64,000 nt of DNA from an uncultured Prevotellaceae bacterium (GCA_902786565.1 CADACW010000003.1:32049-96048); one strand, 5' to 3'; shown: positions 16,289 through 26,512, numbered from the stretch's first letter. A program made the numbers and translations. Notes: a model not told the origin generated them from the sequence alone.

Positions 16289-19200
16289 TTACGATACTTC
16301 CTTTAATCTCCATTCCAGTACATACCAGTACTGGCCATTGCTCCATAATTTGGCATATTCCAGCGTATGTCCTGTGAAAGTGCCGCCACTGTATGGGTAT
16401 GTGCCCACATAGTCTCTCCCAATTGCAAGTTCCCAGCCATTAGAAACTGAAGAGTAAGGTTGCATGAATATGCTCGATATGCCAGGAGGCATCACGCTGT
16501 AAATCTTTACGCCACATTTGCCGTAGTTGTAAACCTCTACCGTTCTCCCTTGCTGTTCCACGGGGTTGCCTATCCATACTTCCCTGTCCTCATGCATATT
16601 GGTTGCACTGGCAGGAATTGTTACCACGTCCTCGTCGGCAGGGCTGTTTTTTGAAGTGCTTCCTGTCAGTCGTACAGTCTTCCTGATGGCCTTGCCCGGT
16701 ATTCGAGCCCAGTCTGAAATCTCCGTCATTCCTGAATAGCCTTTCAGAAGGTCAACGAAATATCGAGGCACGAAAATGCGGCGTTTCAACCTGCATTTCA
16801 ATACTCCAAGCTCATAGCCCTCACTGACACCAACTGTGCGCCCCCTTACGTAGCAGTTGTAGTCGTCAGGGGCCACGAAATGTTTTTTCGCATACCGCGT
16901 TGATTCCGAAACGGTGATGCTTATAGCTGAGGTGGAAGAAGATGTCAGTTCCTCTTTAGCTTGTAGCGGCGTTGAACTATTCACAGTAGTAAGAATGATA
17001 TTCACCGAGCCGCCGTCGCCATCGAGGTTACCGTCTTCATCCCATTCAGCAGATAGCGTATATAGTTTGCCCTTTTTCAGGGTTAACCATGGCAATTCCC
17101 CTTTGCTGACAACAGCGTATGAGTTGGAATCGAATGTCGGGTCGCTGTCTTGTTCATCATCCTTTGATGTACTGAGGAAGTCAGTAGAATCAAATTGCTG
17201 ATATGCCTGGCTCGACACTTTCGCGCCGTCATGGTCGTGGATGTCGCCATATTGTGAAAGCATATAGTCACCGCTGAATACGGCACTGCCCAGTTTCGCA
17301 AAGTTGGCGAAAAACACCTCCGACATAAGGTACTTGAAGCTTGCGTTCATCTGTTCCCACACAGAGCGGGAAATATTGCTGTCCACACCTGGTTCAATGT
17401 ACGAGCCGCTGATCAGGTTCGTTTCGGCCACCAGCATATAGTAATAGTACGAGGAATTCCCAGAGTCGTATTTGGCCACGTAAGGTGCCTGGTGCGCTGT
17501 AGCGGTATATTCCGTACCGCTTATGAATGTTCCGGCATAGTAGTAGAACTTGCCGTTCTGGCCAGCCACGCCATCCTTGCCGTCCATGCTCGACATGAAG
17601 TTACCATTTATGATGTAGGCGCTCACCTCGGCGTATGGCTCATTGGCGGCATCGCTATACTGACGCATCAGGGCCAGCCCTTTGGGAAGTCCACGGTAGC
17701 CCAGCATGGCAAAGGGAGTACGAGTCATTGTGTTATCTGGGTAAGGTAAGTCTCCCATACCGAAATTTTGGAGTTCGGAAATCAGAGAGGAGTCCCATCT
17801 ACAAGAATCCTTTGATGTGATGACCACGAAAACAGTATTGTCAAGCGTCTGCAGATAGCTCACCATGCTAGCCCTTTCTGTCTCTCCTTGATCGCTTCCG
17901 TCAACCAGAGCGTATGTGTCAAAGCCATTGATTGCGTTAACTTGTAGTGTTGCCCTGTCTACAGTAACCACGACAAGACCACGCTTCCATCTTAATGAGT
18001 TGACTTTATCCTCTGAAGAGCAAATGTTTACGACACGGTAAGCATCATTGTTTTTTCCCGTGCCACGCGCAAAGATGAACTTGGCATCGTCACCCTTTTG
18101 GCCAGCTGGTCCCTCTGGGCCAGTCGGCCCTGTCGGTCCAGGCACGCCCTGGTCGCCCTTGAATTTCGACCACGTGTATGCCGATGGGTCATTACCCTCT
18201 TCACGGGTCAGCTGGTTCACGGCAATGCCAATATATTCGGTTGAGGACGTAGGCGTGTCATACATCGACGAAGGCCGGCCGTTGCTGCCTACAGAGTCAG
18301 CGTATTTTATCCAGGTGTAATACGTTATGCCATCCTCGCCATCTTCACCGTCGATGCCATCCGTTCCATCTGTACCTCTAAAGAGTGCCCATTTGTAATC
18401 ACCATAGCTGTTACTCTCAGTCGCCGATGTCTTGTTATAGGCAAGGCCGATGTACTGTTTGAAAGATCCGTCCTGTTTATACGGGCTGTCACTCATGCCA
18501 GAACCGCTAACAGCATAGCCATAGCTGTCGAGCGTTATGTCATCAGCATAGCGGATCCAGGTATAATATGCTATGCCGGGGTCGCCCTTTGGGCCTTGCA
18601 CGCCCTGGTCGCCCTTGAACTTGCTCCAAGTGTAATCGCTGGGCGTGTTGCTCTCAGTCCGGGAAAGCTTGTTCACGGCGATGCCGATATATACGGTGGC
18701 CGATGTGGGCGTGTCGTACATCGACGAAGGAAAACCGTTGGAACCAATGGAATCAGCGTATTTTATCCATGTGTAATAGGTCACGCCATCCTGGCCGTCC
18801 TCGCCGTCGATGCCATCCTCACCGTCCGTGCCCTTGAACTTCGTCCACTTATAGTCACCGTAATTGTTGCTTTCGGTGGCCGTGGTCTTGTTATAGGCAA
18901 AGCCGATGAACGCCTTGAAGTCACCATTGTTATCTACAGGGCTGTCGCTCATGCCGGAGCCTCTTATGTTGCCGCTGCCATCATCGGTGATATTGTCGGC
19001 ATAGCGAATCCAAGTGTAATAAGAAACGCCGGGGTCGCCCTTCGGGCCTTGCACGCCCTGGTCGCCTTTGAACTTGCTCCAAGTGTAATCGCTGGGCGTG
19101 TTGCTCTCAGTCCGGGAAAGCTTATTTACGGCGATGCCGATATACTCGGTGGACGATGTAGGCGTGTCATAAATAGTCGTAGGAACTCCATTGTTTCCAA

Positions 19201-21460
19201 GACTGTCGGCATACTTTATCCATGTGTAGTAGGTACGCCCGTCCTCGCCGTCTTCGCCGTCGATGCCATCCTCACCGTCTGTGCCCTTGAACTTTGTCCA
19301 CTTATAGTCACCGTAATTGTTGCTTTCGGTGGCCGTGGTCTTGTTATAGGCAAAGCCGATATATGCCCTGAAATCGCCGTTGTTGTCAATGGGGCTGTCG
19401 CTCATGCCACTGCCAATGACATTCCCACTGCCATCATGGCTAATGACATCGGCATAGCGAATCCAGGTGTAGTAAGTCACGCCGGGGTCGCCCTTCGGAC
19501 CTTGCACGCCCTGGTCGCCCTTGAACTTGCTCCAAGTGTAATCGCTGGGCGTGTTGCTCTCAGTGCGCGTAAGCTTGTTCACGGCGATGCCGATATACTC
19601 GGTGGACGATGTGGGCGTGTCATAAATAGTCGTAGGCACACCGTTGTTTCCAAGACTGTCGGCATACTTTATCCATGTGTAGTAGGTGCGCCCGTCCTGG
19701 CCGTCCTCACCGTCGATACCGTCCTCACCGTCCGTGCCTTTGAAGAGTGACCATTTATAGGCAGCATAGCTGTTGCTCTCCGTGGCGGTGGTCTTGTTAT
19801 ATGCGAAACCTATCCAAGCCTTGAAATCACCATTGCTGTCCACAGGGCTGTCGCTCATGCCACTGCCAATGATATTGCCACTTCCATCCTCGCTGATGGT
19901 GTCTGCATAGCGAATCCATGTATAGTAAGCTATGCCGGGGTCGCCCTTCGGACCTTGCACGCCCTGGTCGCCCTTGAACTTGCTCCAGGTGTAATCGCTG
20001 GGCGTGTTGCTTTCAGCCTGTGTAGGCTTGTTCACGGCGATGCCGATATACGCAGTGGATGACGTGGGCGTGTCGTACATCGATGTGGGGATGCCGTTGA
20101 TGCCCAGAGCGTCGGCATACTTTATCCATGTGTAAAGGGACTGGCCGTTTTCACCCTTTTCACCAGGCACGCCATCCTCGCCGTCCGTACCCTTGAAGAG
20201 CGTCCACTTGTAAGGCACATAACTGTCGCTCTCTGTAGGAGAAGTCTTGTTGTAGGCAAATCCGATGTAGTTCTTGAAAGTGCCGTCCTGGTTCATGGGA
20301 CTGTCGCTCATTCCACTACCACCCGTAGCATTGCCGTTGTTGTCGAAGGTGATGCTGTCAGCATACCTTATCCATGTGTAATAGTTTACGCCAGGATTGC
20401 CCTGAGGCCCTTGTGGGCCTGTCTTACCCTGCCAGTTCACGGCGATGGAGAAACCTCGGCCGGCCTCATTCCCGCTGCTGTCAAGCAGAACGGCATCGAT
20501 ACTGTTCTTGCCCTTGGCGGCTGCAGCCGTGAACGTCGCCTGACTGCCCCAGTTGGCATTGCCGTACTGGGTCTTGACACCATGCAGCACAGTATAGATG
20601 CGCATCGTCAGGTCATTCGAGGCAACGGCGGCATCCTTGCCCACCTTCTTCCATTGCTTCAGCGTGATGCTCAGCGTCTCGTCGGCAGGGTTACCGTTTT
20701 CGTCGGCGTCGATGCTCTTTACCGTTGAACTGATATAGTATTCCACAGCATCGTCGCCATGGCGCACCACGCCTATCTCCTCCGAGTCATGAACAAGGTT
20801 TGTATCGTTGTAGTCTTCCAGTCGGACCATGACGGCATTGTCATTGCTGCCCCAGAATCTTTGAGTGGCCACGGTGACAGGCTCATCCCATTCGTCATCA
20901 TCAATGTTGTCTATCAGCCATGAACTGCCAACGCGGATATCAAGGCCCTCTTCCTGAATCTTATTTGCAGTGTCGAGCACCGTCAGCACCGTCCCGGCCA
21001 CTTTGTTCACAGTGAAGGAAATCTGCGTGTCAAGCAGCTGTCCTTTGTTGTTTTTACGCACTACCTTCAGCGACGAGATAAGGCTGTAGGTGGTAGGGGT
21101 CGCACCAGGTGTGCCAGGACGGTTCTTGCCTAATGTATATACCTTCTGGAGCACGACATTTGTTCGCGTCTTATGGGTCGCAGTCACAGTGATGGTCGCC
21201 GTGTTGGCCGTAATGGCCGATGGACGGATTAAACGACCCTCTCGCGTAGCACTGATGCCTACTGCCTGAAGTGTAACGTTGAAGTCGCTCCATACGTCAC
21301 TGCCACCGTAGTAGATGCTTATCTCTGAGGTCTCGTAGATAGCACCCGACAGCGGAGTTCCGTTGTAGTCGCAGTTCACCAAGGAGTTATCATTAGACAG
21401 CTCTATGTGAAAAGCCGACTCAGGCGCGGCGATAAGGTCTTTTATGCGGGTCAGTCTCAT
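16289..21460 (-). CDS. Giant tail fibre with collagen-like and tandem repeats
   Basis: A 1723-residue fibre. The N-terminal 330 residues include Ig-like beta segments. Residues of about 350-1120 hold five tandem units of about 150 residues, each with YYTWIRYAD, GSGMSDSP, GFAYNKT, a GTDGEDG collagen-like run, YYTWIKYAD, YDTPTSS, GIAVNK and a GDQGVQGPKGDPG run. A last collagen stretch (GPTGPTGPEGPAG) leads to a C-terminal region of about 550 residues. The gene overlaps the 21457 gene by 4 bases and is followed by the DGR target. Collagen-like runs probably form triple-helical shafts. Confidence 0.85.
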   Translation of the reverse strand: MRLTRIKDLIAAPESAFHIELSNDNSLVNCDYNGTPLSGAIYETSEISIYYGGSDVWSDFNVTLQAVGISATREGRLIRPSAITANTATITVTATHKTRTNVVLQKVYTLGKNRPGTPGATPTTYSLISSLKVVRKNNKGQLLDTQISFTVNKVAGTVLTVLDTANKIQEEGLDIRVGSSWLIDNIDDDEWDEPVTVATQRFWGSNDNAVMVRLEDYNDTNLVHDSEEIGVVRHGDDAVEYYISSTVKSIDADENGNPADETLSITLKQWKKVGKDAAVASNDLTMRIYTVLHGVKTQYGNANWGSQATFTAAAAKGKNSIDAVLLDSSGNEAGRGFSIAVNWQGKTGPQGPQGNPGVNYYTWIRYADSITFDNNGNATGGSGMSDSPMNQDGTFKNYIGFAYNKTSPTESDSYVPYKWTLFKGTDGEDGVPGEKGENGQSLYTWIKYADALGINGIPTSMYDTPTSSTAYIGIAVNKPTQAESNTPSDYTWSKFKGDQGVQGPKGDPGIAYYTWIRYADTISEDGSGNIIGSGMSDSPVDSNGDFKAWIGFAYNKTTATESNSYAAYKWSLFKGTDGEDGIDGEDGQDGRTYYTWIKYADSLGNNGVPTTIYDTPTSSTEYIGIAVNKLTRTESNTPSDYTWSKFKGDQGVQGPKGDPGVTYYTWIRYADVISHDGSGNVIGSGMSDSPIDNNGDFRAYIGFAYNKTTATESNNYGDYKWTKFKGTDGEDGIDGEDGEDGRTYYTWIKYADSLGNNGVPTTIYDTPTSSTEYIGIAVNKLSRTESNTPSDYTWSKFKGDQGVQGPKGDPGVSYYTWIRYADNITDDGSGNIRGSGMSDSPVDNNGDFKAFIGFAYNKTTATESNNYGDYKWTKFKGTDGEDGIDGEDGQDGVTYYTWIKYADSIGSNGFPSSMYDTPTSATVYIGIAVNKLSRTESNTPSDYTWSKFKGDQGVQGPKGDPGIAYYTWIRYADDITLDSYGYAVSGSGMSDSPYKQDGSFKQYIGLAYNKTSATESNSYGDYKWALFRGTDGTDGIDGEDGEDGITYYTWIKYADSVGSNGRPSSMYDTPTSSTEYIGIAVNQLTREEGNDPSAYTWSKFKGDQGVPGPTGPTGPEGPAGQKGDDAKFIFARGTGKNNDAYRVVNICSSEDKVNSLRWKRGLVVVTVDRATLQVNAINGFDTYALVDGSDQGETERASMVSYLQTLDNTVFVVITSKDSCRWDSSLISELQNFGMGDLPYPDNTMTRTPFAMLGYRGLPKGLALMRQYSDAANEPYAEVSAYIINGNFMSSMDGKDGVAGQNGKFYYYAGTFISGTEYTATAHQAPYVAKYDSGNSSYYYYMLVAETNLISGSYIEPGVDSNISRSVWEQMNASFKYLMSEVFFANFAKLGSAVFSGDYMLSQYGDIHDHDGAKVSSQAYQQFDSTDFLSTSKDDEQDSDPTFDSNSYAVVSKGELPWLTLKKGKLYTLSAEWDEDGNLDGDGGSVNIILTTVNSSTPLQAKEELTSSSTSAISITVSESTRYAKKHFVAPDDYNCYVRGRTVGVSEGYELGVLKCRLKRRIFVPRYFVDLLKGYSGMTEISDWARIPGKAIRKTVRLTGSTSKNSPADEDVVTIPASATNMHEDREVWIGNPVEQQGRTVEVYNYGKCGVKIYSVMPPGISSIFMQPYSSVSNGWELAIGRDYVGTYPYSGGTFTGHTLEYAKLWSNGQYWYVLEWRLKEVS
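18100..20400 (-). repeat. Five tandem DNA repeats of about 460 bp in the fibre gene
   Basis: The five units are near-identical over long blocks at DNA level (the GDQGVQGPKGDPG coding block recurs at about 18580, 19035, 19490, 19945), so unequal exchange could add or remove units in frame. Confidence 0.85.
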
Positions 21461-22527
21461 GCGCTAGTTCTGTTTGCCTCTATCCTCACGGCAATGCCAC
21501 CCTTAGCCAAGATGTTGGCATATGTGAGGTTTGCAACAGTGATGTCGGTGATGATGCTGCTATCCTGACGCTTTATGAGCGTATAGCTGAAAGACCATCC
21601 TTCAGAAGCAGTGACATCATCGCCCGTCTCACGGTCTATCACTTTCGGGTTGAATGTGGCGGTTTCGCCAACCTTCACGCTGTCGCCCATGATATTGCAG
21701 CCCTCGTCAATGTAGCGAGGGTCGTGTATGTCACTCGGCTCCATCGTTTTGTAGTAATTTTTATTGTTGTACACCGCCTTGGCACGATAAAGCTCAGTAC
21801 CCTCTACAGCTGTATCGAAGAGTTTCAACGAGTTGTTGACAATCTCTGTCACACCGACATTGTGCGTAACTGGAACCCACTGGCCACTCTCCAGATGTTC
21901 AAATGAAATGACGGCATCCTGTATCGTCACTCCGGCCAGCTGAAGATATGCTGTGTATTTCACCCAGTCATTATCGGCACTTAGTGTCTCGTCGCCGCTG
22001 CCATCTGCACCTTCTATATCCAGAAGGATGTTGTAGGCATCTCCAACAGCTGCCTGAACGGGAATAAGTTGCGAGCATGTGAACTGTTTGCCGTTGTACT
22101 GGCTTACGTAGTATATCCACTTATCCGTTACATCAGCAAGTGAAGGGCTTACCAGGTTGCCTTTTATTTTCAATGCTGGGAAGGTCTTACCGTTCATCGT
22201 CACCGATGTCTTCTCAAAGCGGTCTTGATAGGCGGATTTAACGTTGCCATTCTCATCCAATATACCCGCATTGTCGGATATGTTGTTATAATACCACTGC
22301 TGCCCCGTCGTGGCGGGCACGATAATGGTGGCCTGTTTGCTGCTGTAGGCCTGGGGGAAAAGCGTGGCTGGAAACCTCGTGAAGTCGGTCTCGGTCACCT
22401 GTTTCGTGTTCGGGTCGTAGTACTGCTGCAGACCGTGACCTGAAGCTATCTGCACGCCCATGCGCGGCGTTATGGTGTCGCCGTCCTCGTAGGCATAAAG
22501 CGTCTTAATCTTTGAAAGTGTTGCCAT
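21457..22527 (-). CDS. Tail/baseplate structural protein with Ig-like end
   Basis: A 356-residue protein ending 4 bases inside the fibre start (ATGA overlap), so the two are translationally coupled. The composition is beta-rich with many Tyr, Asn, Thr, and the C-terminal 90 residues resemble an Ig-like domain (VKVGETATFNPKV type strand). No catalytic motif. Position between connector genes and fibre suggests a fibre-attachment or baseplate part. Family not recognised. Confidence 0.55.
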   Translation of the reverse strand: MATLSKIKTLYAYEDGDTITPRMGVQIASGHGLQQYYDPNTKQVTETDFTRFPATLFPQAYSSKQATIIVPATTGQQWYYNNISDNAGILDENGNVKSAYQDRFEKTSVTMNGKTFPALKIKGNLVSPSLADVTDKWIYYVSQYNGKQFTCSQLIPVQAAVGDAYNILLDIEGADGSGDETLSADNDWVKYTAYLQLAGVTIQDAVISFEHLESGQWVPVTHNVGVTEIVNNSLKLFDTAVEGTELYRAKAVYNNKNYYKTMEPSDIHDPRYIDEGCNIMGDSVKVGETATFNPKVIDRETGDDVTASEGWSFSYTLIKRQDSSIITDITVANLTYANILAKGGIAVRIEANRTSA

Positions 22528-22546
22528 GTTGTTCTATAGTTTTTGG

Positions 22547-22738
22547 TTACAATGTCTCTATAAATGCCAGGGCCTCCTGCTCGGTCACTTCCTGGGCACG
22601 GGCTATGATGTCCTGCGTTGCTGTGGAAAAGTCGCCAACGTTTACCAGATAACCCTTTTGGGCGTTACCTTGTCTGAATGATGTGATGCCCAGCTGGTGT
22701 GCATCTTGGGCACTGATGATGTAATACTTTGTTTTCAT
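22547..22738 (-). CDS. Small tail-region protein
   Basis: A 63-residue product, with a helix-rich end (TEQEALAFIETL) and a short beta segment. It overlaps the upstream gene's stop by 4 bases and precedes the 21457 gene by 19 bases, which supports real translation within the fibre operon. No family recognised. Confidence 0.55.
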   Translation of the reverse strand: MKTKYYIISAQDAHQLGITSFRQGNAQKGYLVNVGDFSTATQDIIARAQEVTEQEALAFIETL

Positions 22739-23880
22739 ACTGTCTCTCTTGAAGTTGTTGGGAATTGTGCGAATAGTGGTTTATCGTCATCCATGCACAG
22801 AACTTTTCCGCTGTCATCTGCCAGAGCACGGTAGGCACTAAGCTCACGACAGAGGATGCCAGCGCGTGGACTGCCATCCTGTAGGTCATTTCTTCGTATG
22901 ATGGCTTCCTCGCCATAGCCAACGCTCTCCCATCCACCGTTGCCGATGGAGAAGAACAGTTCCACGTCAAAATAAAGTGATAGGTTACGGATGTTACCTT
23001 GCCGATTCGTCACCTTGCCTTCGAGCACAACCATGCGTGTGTCGTGGAATACATATTTGCCTGTCTTGAACTCCACATCCTCTTCATACTGGCCGTACCA
23101 ACGCTTCAAGCGGGTGACGAATGTCTGTGCTGCCTGACTGTTATTATAAGGAGTGGCAACACAGCGAAGCAACACGTTCTGTATGAAGTCCTGATCAAGA
23201 ACTATTTCCTTAGTTTGCTCGCCGCTCACCAGCCAGGGCTGCTCGCTAAAGTCTGAGACCCATGCACGGGCAGTCGCATTCCACCACTGCCATTGGTAGC
23301 GGGCATAAGCATCTGGCACAACGTTCTCACCATAGTGTAGCTGAAGCGGGATGGAAAACTGCCCCCAGTGCTTGAACGGAGAAAGAAGCATCCTTCCGCG
23401 CCAGCGGCCAGTATCCAGCGATGCATTGAGGTTCGTCTGCGCCTCACAGCCTAAATCGCGGCTCCACTCCATATGGTGAGTCTCTCCCCTGCGTGTGTCC
23501 ACAAAGTCTGCACGAAAGGCAAGAGATAGTACACCAGCGGGCGGCACGTTAACATAAACAGTCAGACGCCCAGTAACGTTATCCACGGCGTAGGTGTCAT
23601 TGTTTGGAAGTAATTGTTCTGTACTATCGCCTGTGCGGAACGTTGCTGTCCACACCAAGTTGACCAGCTGAGAAGAATAGTCAGCGGTGGGTAGGGTGCC
23701 ATCGGGATCGCTGACAATGAGCTGAGGTTGTAGGACGTATGGAGTAAGACGCCTGTTCGGTGCGAAGGATTGTGACATCGCATCGTATTTCTGAATGTAT
23801 GAACCGCCGAGTTCCACCATCTGAAAGATGAAACTAAGTGGAGAGTGAACCACGTGGCCCGAAGTTTTTTTCAGTTTCAT
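22735..23880 (-). CDS. Tail structural protein
   Basis: A 381-residue, beta-rich protein with many Trp, Tyr and Asn, and no signal peptide or transmembrane helix. Repeated strand-like segments suggest several beta-sandwich domains. It lies in the uninterrupted fibre/baseplate block and overlaps the next gene by 4 bases. A distal tail or fibre-linker role is inference from order. Confidence 0.5.
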   Translation of the reverse strand: MKLKKTSGHVVHSPLSFIFQMVELGGSYIQKYDAMSQSFAPNRRLTPYVLQPQLIVSDPDGTLPTADYSSQLVNLVWTATFRTGDSTEQLLPNNDTYAVDNVTGRLTVYVNVPPAGVLSLAFRADFVDTRRGETHHMEWSRDLGCEAQTNLNASLDTGRWRGRMLLSPFKHWGQFSIPLQLHYGENVVPDAYARYQWQWWNATARAWVSDFSEQPWLVSGEQTKEIVLDQDFIQNVLLRCVATPYNNSQAAQTFVTRLKRWYGQYEEDVEFKTGKYVFHDTRMVVLEGKVTNRQGNIRNLSLYFDVELFFSIGNGGWESVGYGEEAIIRRNDLQDGSPRAGILCRELSAYRALADDSGKVLCMDDDKPLFAQFPTTSRETV

Positions 23881-23893
23881 ATCTATTTCTCGT

Positions 23894-25306
23894 TTACATG
23901 ATTATCGAATATCTGGCCGACAGCACCTCAGGCTGCTCGGGCAGGCTGATGTCTATCTGGAAGCCTATCTCGCTGCCAGCCTCCCAGTTTCCCGGCACAT
24001 CTACCGTCGAGTCCACGTCGAGCGTGAGGCCTTGCGTGCCAGTCGCGTGCTGGATGTTCCAGGCAATGTCGCCCTGCGCATCATTGCTCAGACGCTGCCA
24101 GGTGATGTTCTCTTTACCAATCTCTTCCTCCCTGATCTGCATTTCAGCATTCCACACACTGGCCACCAGCGTTGTCTTCCAGGGCTTCCCCGCAGGGAAG
24201 AAATCACCGGCGGTACTGATGATGTCGATGGCCATGTTCGAACCGCCCAGCAGACACACCCAGTCGGCATTGTTGAAGCGAGGTTCCTTGCCCTTTGTCG
24301 GCTTGTCAACGGCAGCCTGCCACAGACAGCCACCCCACCACACACGGTCAACGTAGTAGCCCTGCGCGTCTTCGTCCCAGCCACGTATATACTGCACGTC
24401 GCTCTTCCAAATACCACGGTCACGGGGCTTAAATTCAGGGTTGCCGTAATAGTCCAGTGTGATGAAGTCCTTTGCTATCAGCCCACGGGCATAGAGGTAC
24501 GGGTGGTTGTAGTTGATGTGCTGGTCCTTCAGGAAGTCAAGGTCGGGAGGCAGACCGAGGAAGGCGCCATAGTTGTAGTCATGGACGATGGGCTGTGTCA
24601 CACCCTGAAGGAAGAGGATGCGCCCGTCTTTTGACGACACGAACCACACCTGCTGGCGTGTCTCATCGACCTGGTTGCCCCAGCGGATGACGCGGGCGGC
24701 AACATCGGGCGCATAGTTCAGCCCGCCCGGCACGTCCTCGTTATCATAGAGCGTCACAACCATGGTGTTCGCCGTAGTGTCAACGCTGTCAACGCGCATC
24801 CACGATGTCTTGTACGTCCGGGCGCGGTCCAGGTTGTTCATCGAGCACTTCAGCACGTCGTAGGCATGAAACGTCACCACGTCGTTCTCATACTCCTTGC
24901 GCATCGTCAGCTTATACTGGCCGTTTCCCAGATATTCCATCGCGTCGATGATGCCACGGTCGCAGAAATAGGTGTCACCCTCGAGAACGTTCTGGTGGTT
25001 GATGACCAGCTCATTGAACAAGGCGCTGCCGGTGACGGTCAGGCGCTCGCACGTGATCGAGCCGTCGGGATTGAGTCTGATCTTGTTGTCGCCGATGATA
25101 AGACCCGCAAGAAACCTGACAAGAAACTCGGTGGCATCCTCACGATCCTTGCGCAGGTAGGGGCCATCCTCCATCGACTGTGCGATATGCTGCAGCAGGG
25201 CTATCAGCGTCTCGCCGACACGGGTGGCCGTGTTGGCATGGGTGCGCCGCTCGTCGCGGACGGTGCGGCACATCTCGAAGATCTGTTGAAAGGTAAGCTC
25301 TGCCAT
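23894..25306 (-). CDS. Tail protein with an N-terminal baseplate-anchoring helix
   Basis: About 470 residues starting at MAELTF (25306); the frame's earlier Met lies in the leader next to a promoter box. Residues 1-70 are helical and charged, and the rest is beta-rich with a segment of GLIAKDFITLDYYGNPEFKP type, as in fibre proteins. A TACCTTTG box at 25325-25332 is 19 bases upstream, so the fibre block may begin a transcript here. No enzymatic motif is evident; a receptor-binding or fibre-anchor protein is most likely. Confidence 0.55.
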   Translation of the reverse strand: MAELTFQQIFEMCRTVRDERRTHANTATRVGETLIALLQHIAQSMEDGPYLRKDREDATEFLVRFLAGLIIGDNKIRLNPDGSITCERLTVTGSALFNELVINHQNVLEGDTYFCDRGIIDAMEYLGNGQYKLTMRKEYENDVVTFHAYDVLKCSMNNLDRARTYKTSWMRVDSVDTTANTMVVTLYDNEDVPGGLNYAPDVAARVIRWGNQVDETRQQVWFVSSKDGRILFLQGVTQPIVHDYNYGAFLGLPPDLDFLKDQHINYNHPYLYARGLIAKDFITLDYYGNPEFKPRDRGIWKSDVQYIRGWDEDAQGYYVDRVWWGGCLWQAAVDKPTKGKEPRFNNADWVCLLGGSNMAIDIISTAGDFFPAGKPWKTTLVASVWNAEMQIREEEIGKENITWQRLSNDAQGDIAWNIQHATGTQGLTLDVDSTVDVPGNWEAGSEIGFQIDISLPEQPEVLSARYSIIM

Positions 25307-25324
25307 CTTGGTATTCTTTATGCG

Positions 25325-25332
25325 CAAAGGTA
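25325..25332 (-). promoter_or_regulatory. -7 box for the fibre block
   Basis: TACCTTTG on the complement between the 25356 stop and the 25306 start, the only gap of this size in the tail cluster. Confidence 0.5.
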
Positions 25333-25355
25333 ACTATGTGAGGGCGGGCATAAAA

Positions 25356-25964
25356 CTACAGGACGCGCGTGCGCTGGAACAGCGCATCGAAGGCTTGCGT
25401 CATCATGCCCTGATATTCCCGTCCGTAGGCGGCGGCCTCCATCTCGTTGAGCACCATGCGCGAGGAGTAGTACTTGCGGAAGAACCAGTCGCGCTTCACG
25501 TGCGGCTTTCCGCCGGCCACGCGTTTCCCCTTCCAGCCAGGGCCAATCTTCTTTGGCTTGTCCAGCCCATGCTCTTCACGGTACTGCTCACCGCCCGGAA
25601 GGAGGAAGGGCAGCTGTCCGGCGTTCCATGTGCCCTCGCCACCACGTTTGCTGCTGTAGGTGCGGCCCAGCCTGTCGGTGTAGCCCTCGCTGAACTCGCG
25701 GCCCACGCCGTCGCTCACATACTTGCCATAAACGAAGAAGGAGTGCTCGATGGTGGTCACGGGGCCGGGGTGCAGATAGCCCACGATGCTGCTGCGCAGA
25801 CTGCCAGTGTCATTGATGCGCAAACGGTCGATGCGCTCCTGCCAGTAGGTGACCATGTTCTTAGTCCACTGCTTGCGAAACAGTTCCTGCTCGCTCATGG
25901 CCTGCACACGGCCACGACGGTACGACTGTCGGCGGTTCTCCGCCAAGCGTTTCATCAGTCCCAT
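25356..25964 (-). CDS. Head-tail joining protein, HK97 gp10-like
   Basis: A 202-residue basic protein. The segment RIDRLRINDTGSLRSSI is the typical N-terminal pattern of HK97 gp10 / virion morphogenesis proteins, and Gly- and Lys-rich loops follow. It lies between a tail-completion-like gene and the fibre block, the usual place for a tail-terminator or neck protein. It starts 3 bases after the upstream stop. Confidence 0.6.
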   Translation of the reverse strand: MGLMKRLAENRRQSYRRGRVQAMSEQELFRKQWTKNMVTYWQERIDRLRINDTGSLRSSIVGYLHPGPVTTIEHSFFVYGKYVSDGVGREFSEGYTDRLGRTYSSKRGGEGTWNAGQLPFLLPGGEQYREEHGLDKPKKIGPGWKGKRVAGGKPHVKRDWFFRKYYSSRMVLNEMEAAAYGREYQGMMTQAFDALFQRTRVL

Positions 25965-25967
25965 AGA

Positions 25968-26471
25968 TTACTCCTCCCAATCGTTAGCATCGAAAACGAG
26001 GTCTGTAGGCTCGTCGTTCTGTATCTGGAAGAAAAGGCCGGTGGCTCCGTTGAAGCTGTAGCGGCCATATTCATTGCTATACACATTACCAGTACCAAGG
26101 TACATCAGCGCATTGCCATACTTGTACGACTCCTTATCCTTGATGACCTTCGACAGCAGCTGCCGGAAGATCAGGCGGCAAAGGCGCAGCGCACGGTTGT
26201 AGTCCTGGGCGTCGCCGTACTTGTAGCCCGCGATGATATGGACGCAGTACACATTGCGGTCGAACCAGCCTACCTTATTGCTGAAGGTGTTCTTCGAGGT
26301 GGTGTCATCCACGAAGATGAAGTTCTGGTACTGGCGGTAGCCCTGCATCATCGGCTCCAAGGCTCCCGGACCGCTGCAGTAGTCCACCTTGAAATTGTTG
26401 GCCTTTGCCAGCTTGTTCTTTTCGCCCAGCTCGGCAAAGTAGGCCAGGGCGTCAAATTGGGTCTGTTCCAT
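25968..26471 (-). CDS. Tail completion-like protein
   Basis: A 167-residue protein with alternating helix and strand, and length typical of tail-terminator/completion proteins. Conserved-looking aromatic segments (VYCVHIIAGYKYG, GLFFQIQNDEP) resemble ring-forming neck proteins. It precedes the gp10-like gene by 3 bases. The assignment rests on order and size. Confidence 0.5.
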   Translation of the reverse strand: MEQTQFDALAYFAELGEKNKLAKANNFKVDYCSGPGALEPMMQGYRQYQNFIFVDDTTSKNTFSNKVGWFDRNVYCVHIIAGYKYGDAQDYNRALRLCRLIFRQLLSKVIKDKESYKYGNALMYLGTGNVYSNEYGRYSFNGATGLFFQIQNDEPTDLVFDANDWEE

Positions 26472-26473
26472 CT

Positions 26474-26512
26474 CATTTATTTACGATTTACGCATTTACG
26501 ATTTACGATTTG
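26474..26512. repeat. Short ATTTACG repeats between two connector genes
   Basis: Four copies of (A)TTTACG(A) in 35 bases; the same motif recurs in a cluster at 37941-37973. Meaning unknown. Confidence 0.6.

Noticed and set aside
18596-19750. A 384-codon plus-strand ORF inside the fibre gene
   Set aside because: It is the antisense of the tandem collagen-like repeats; the complement frame has clear domains and the plus frame merely repeats with them.
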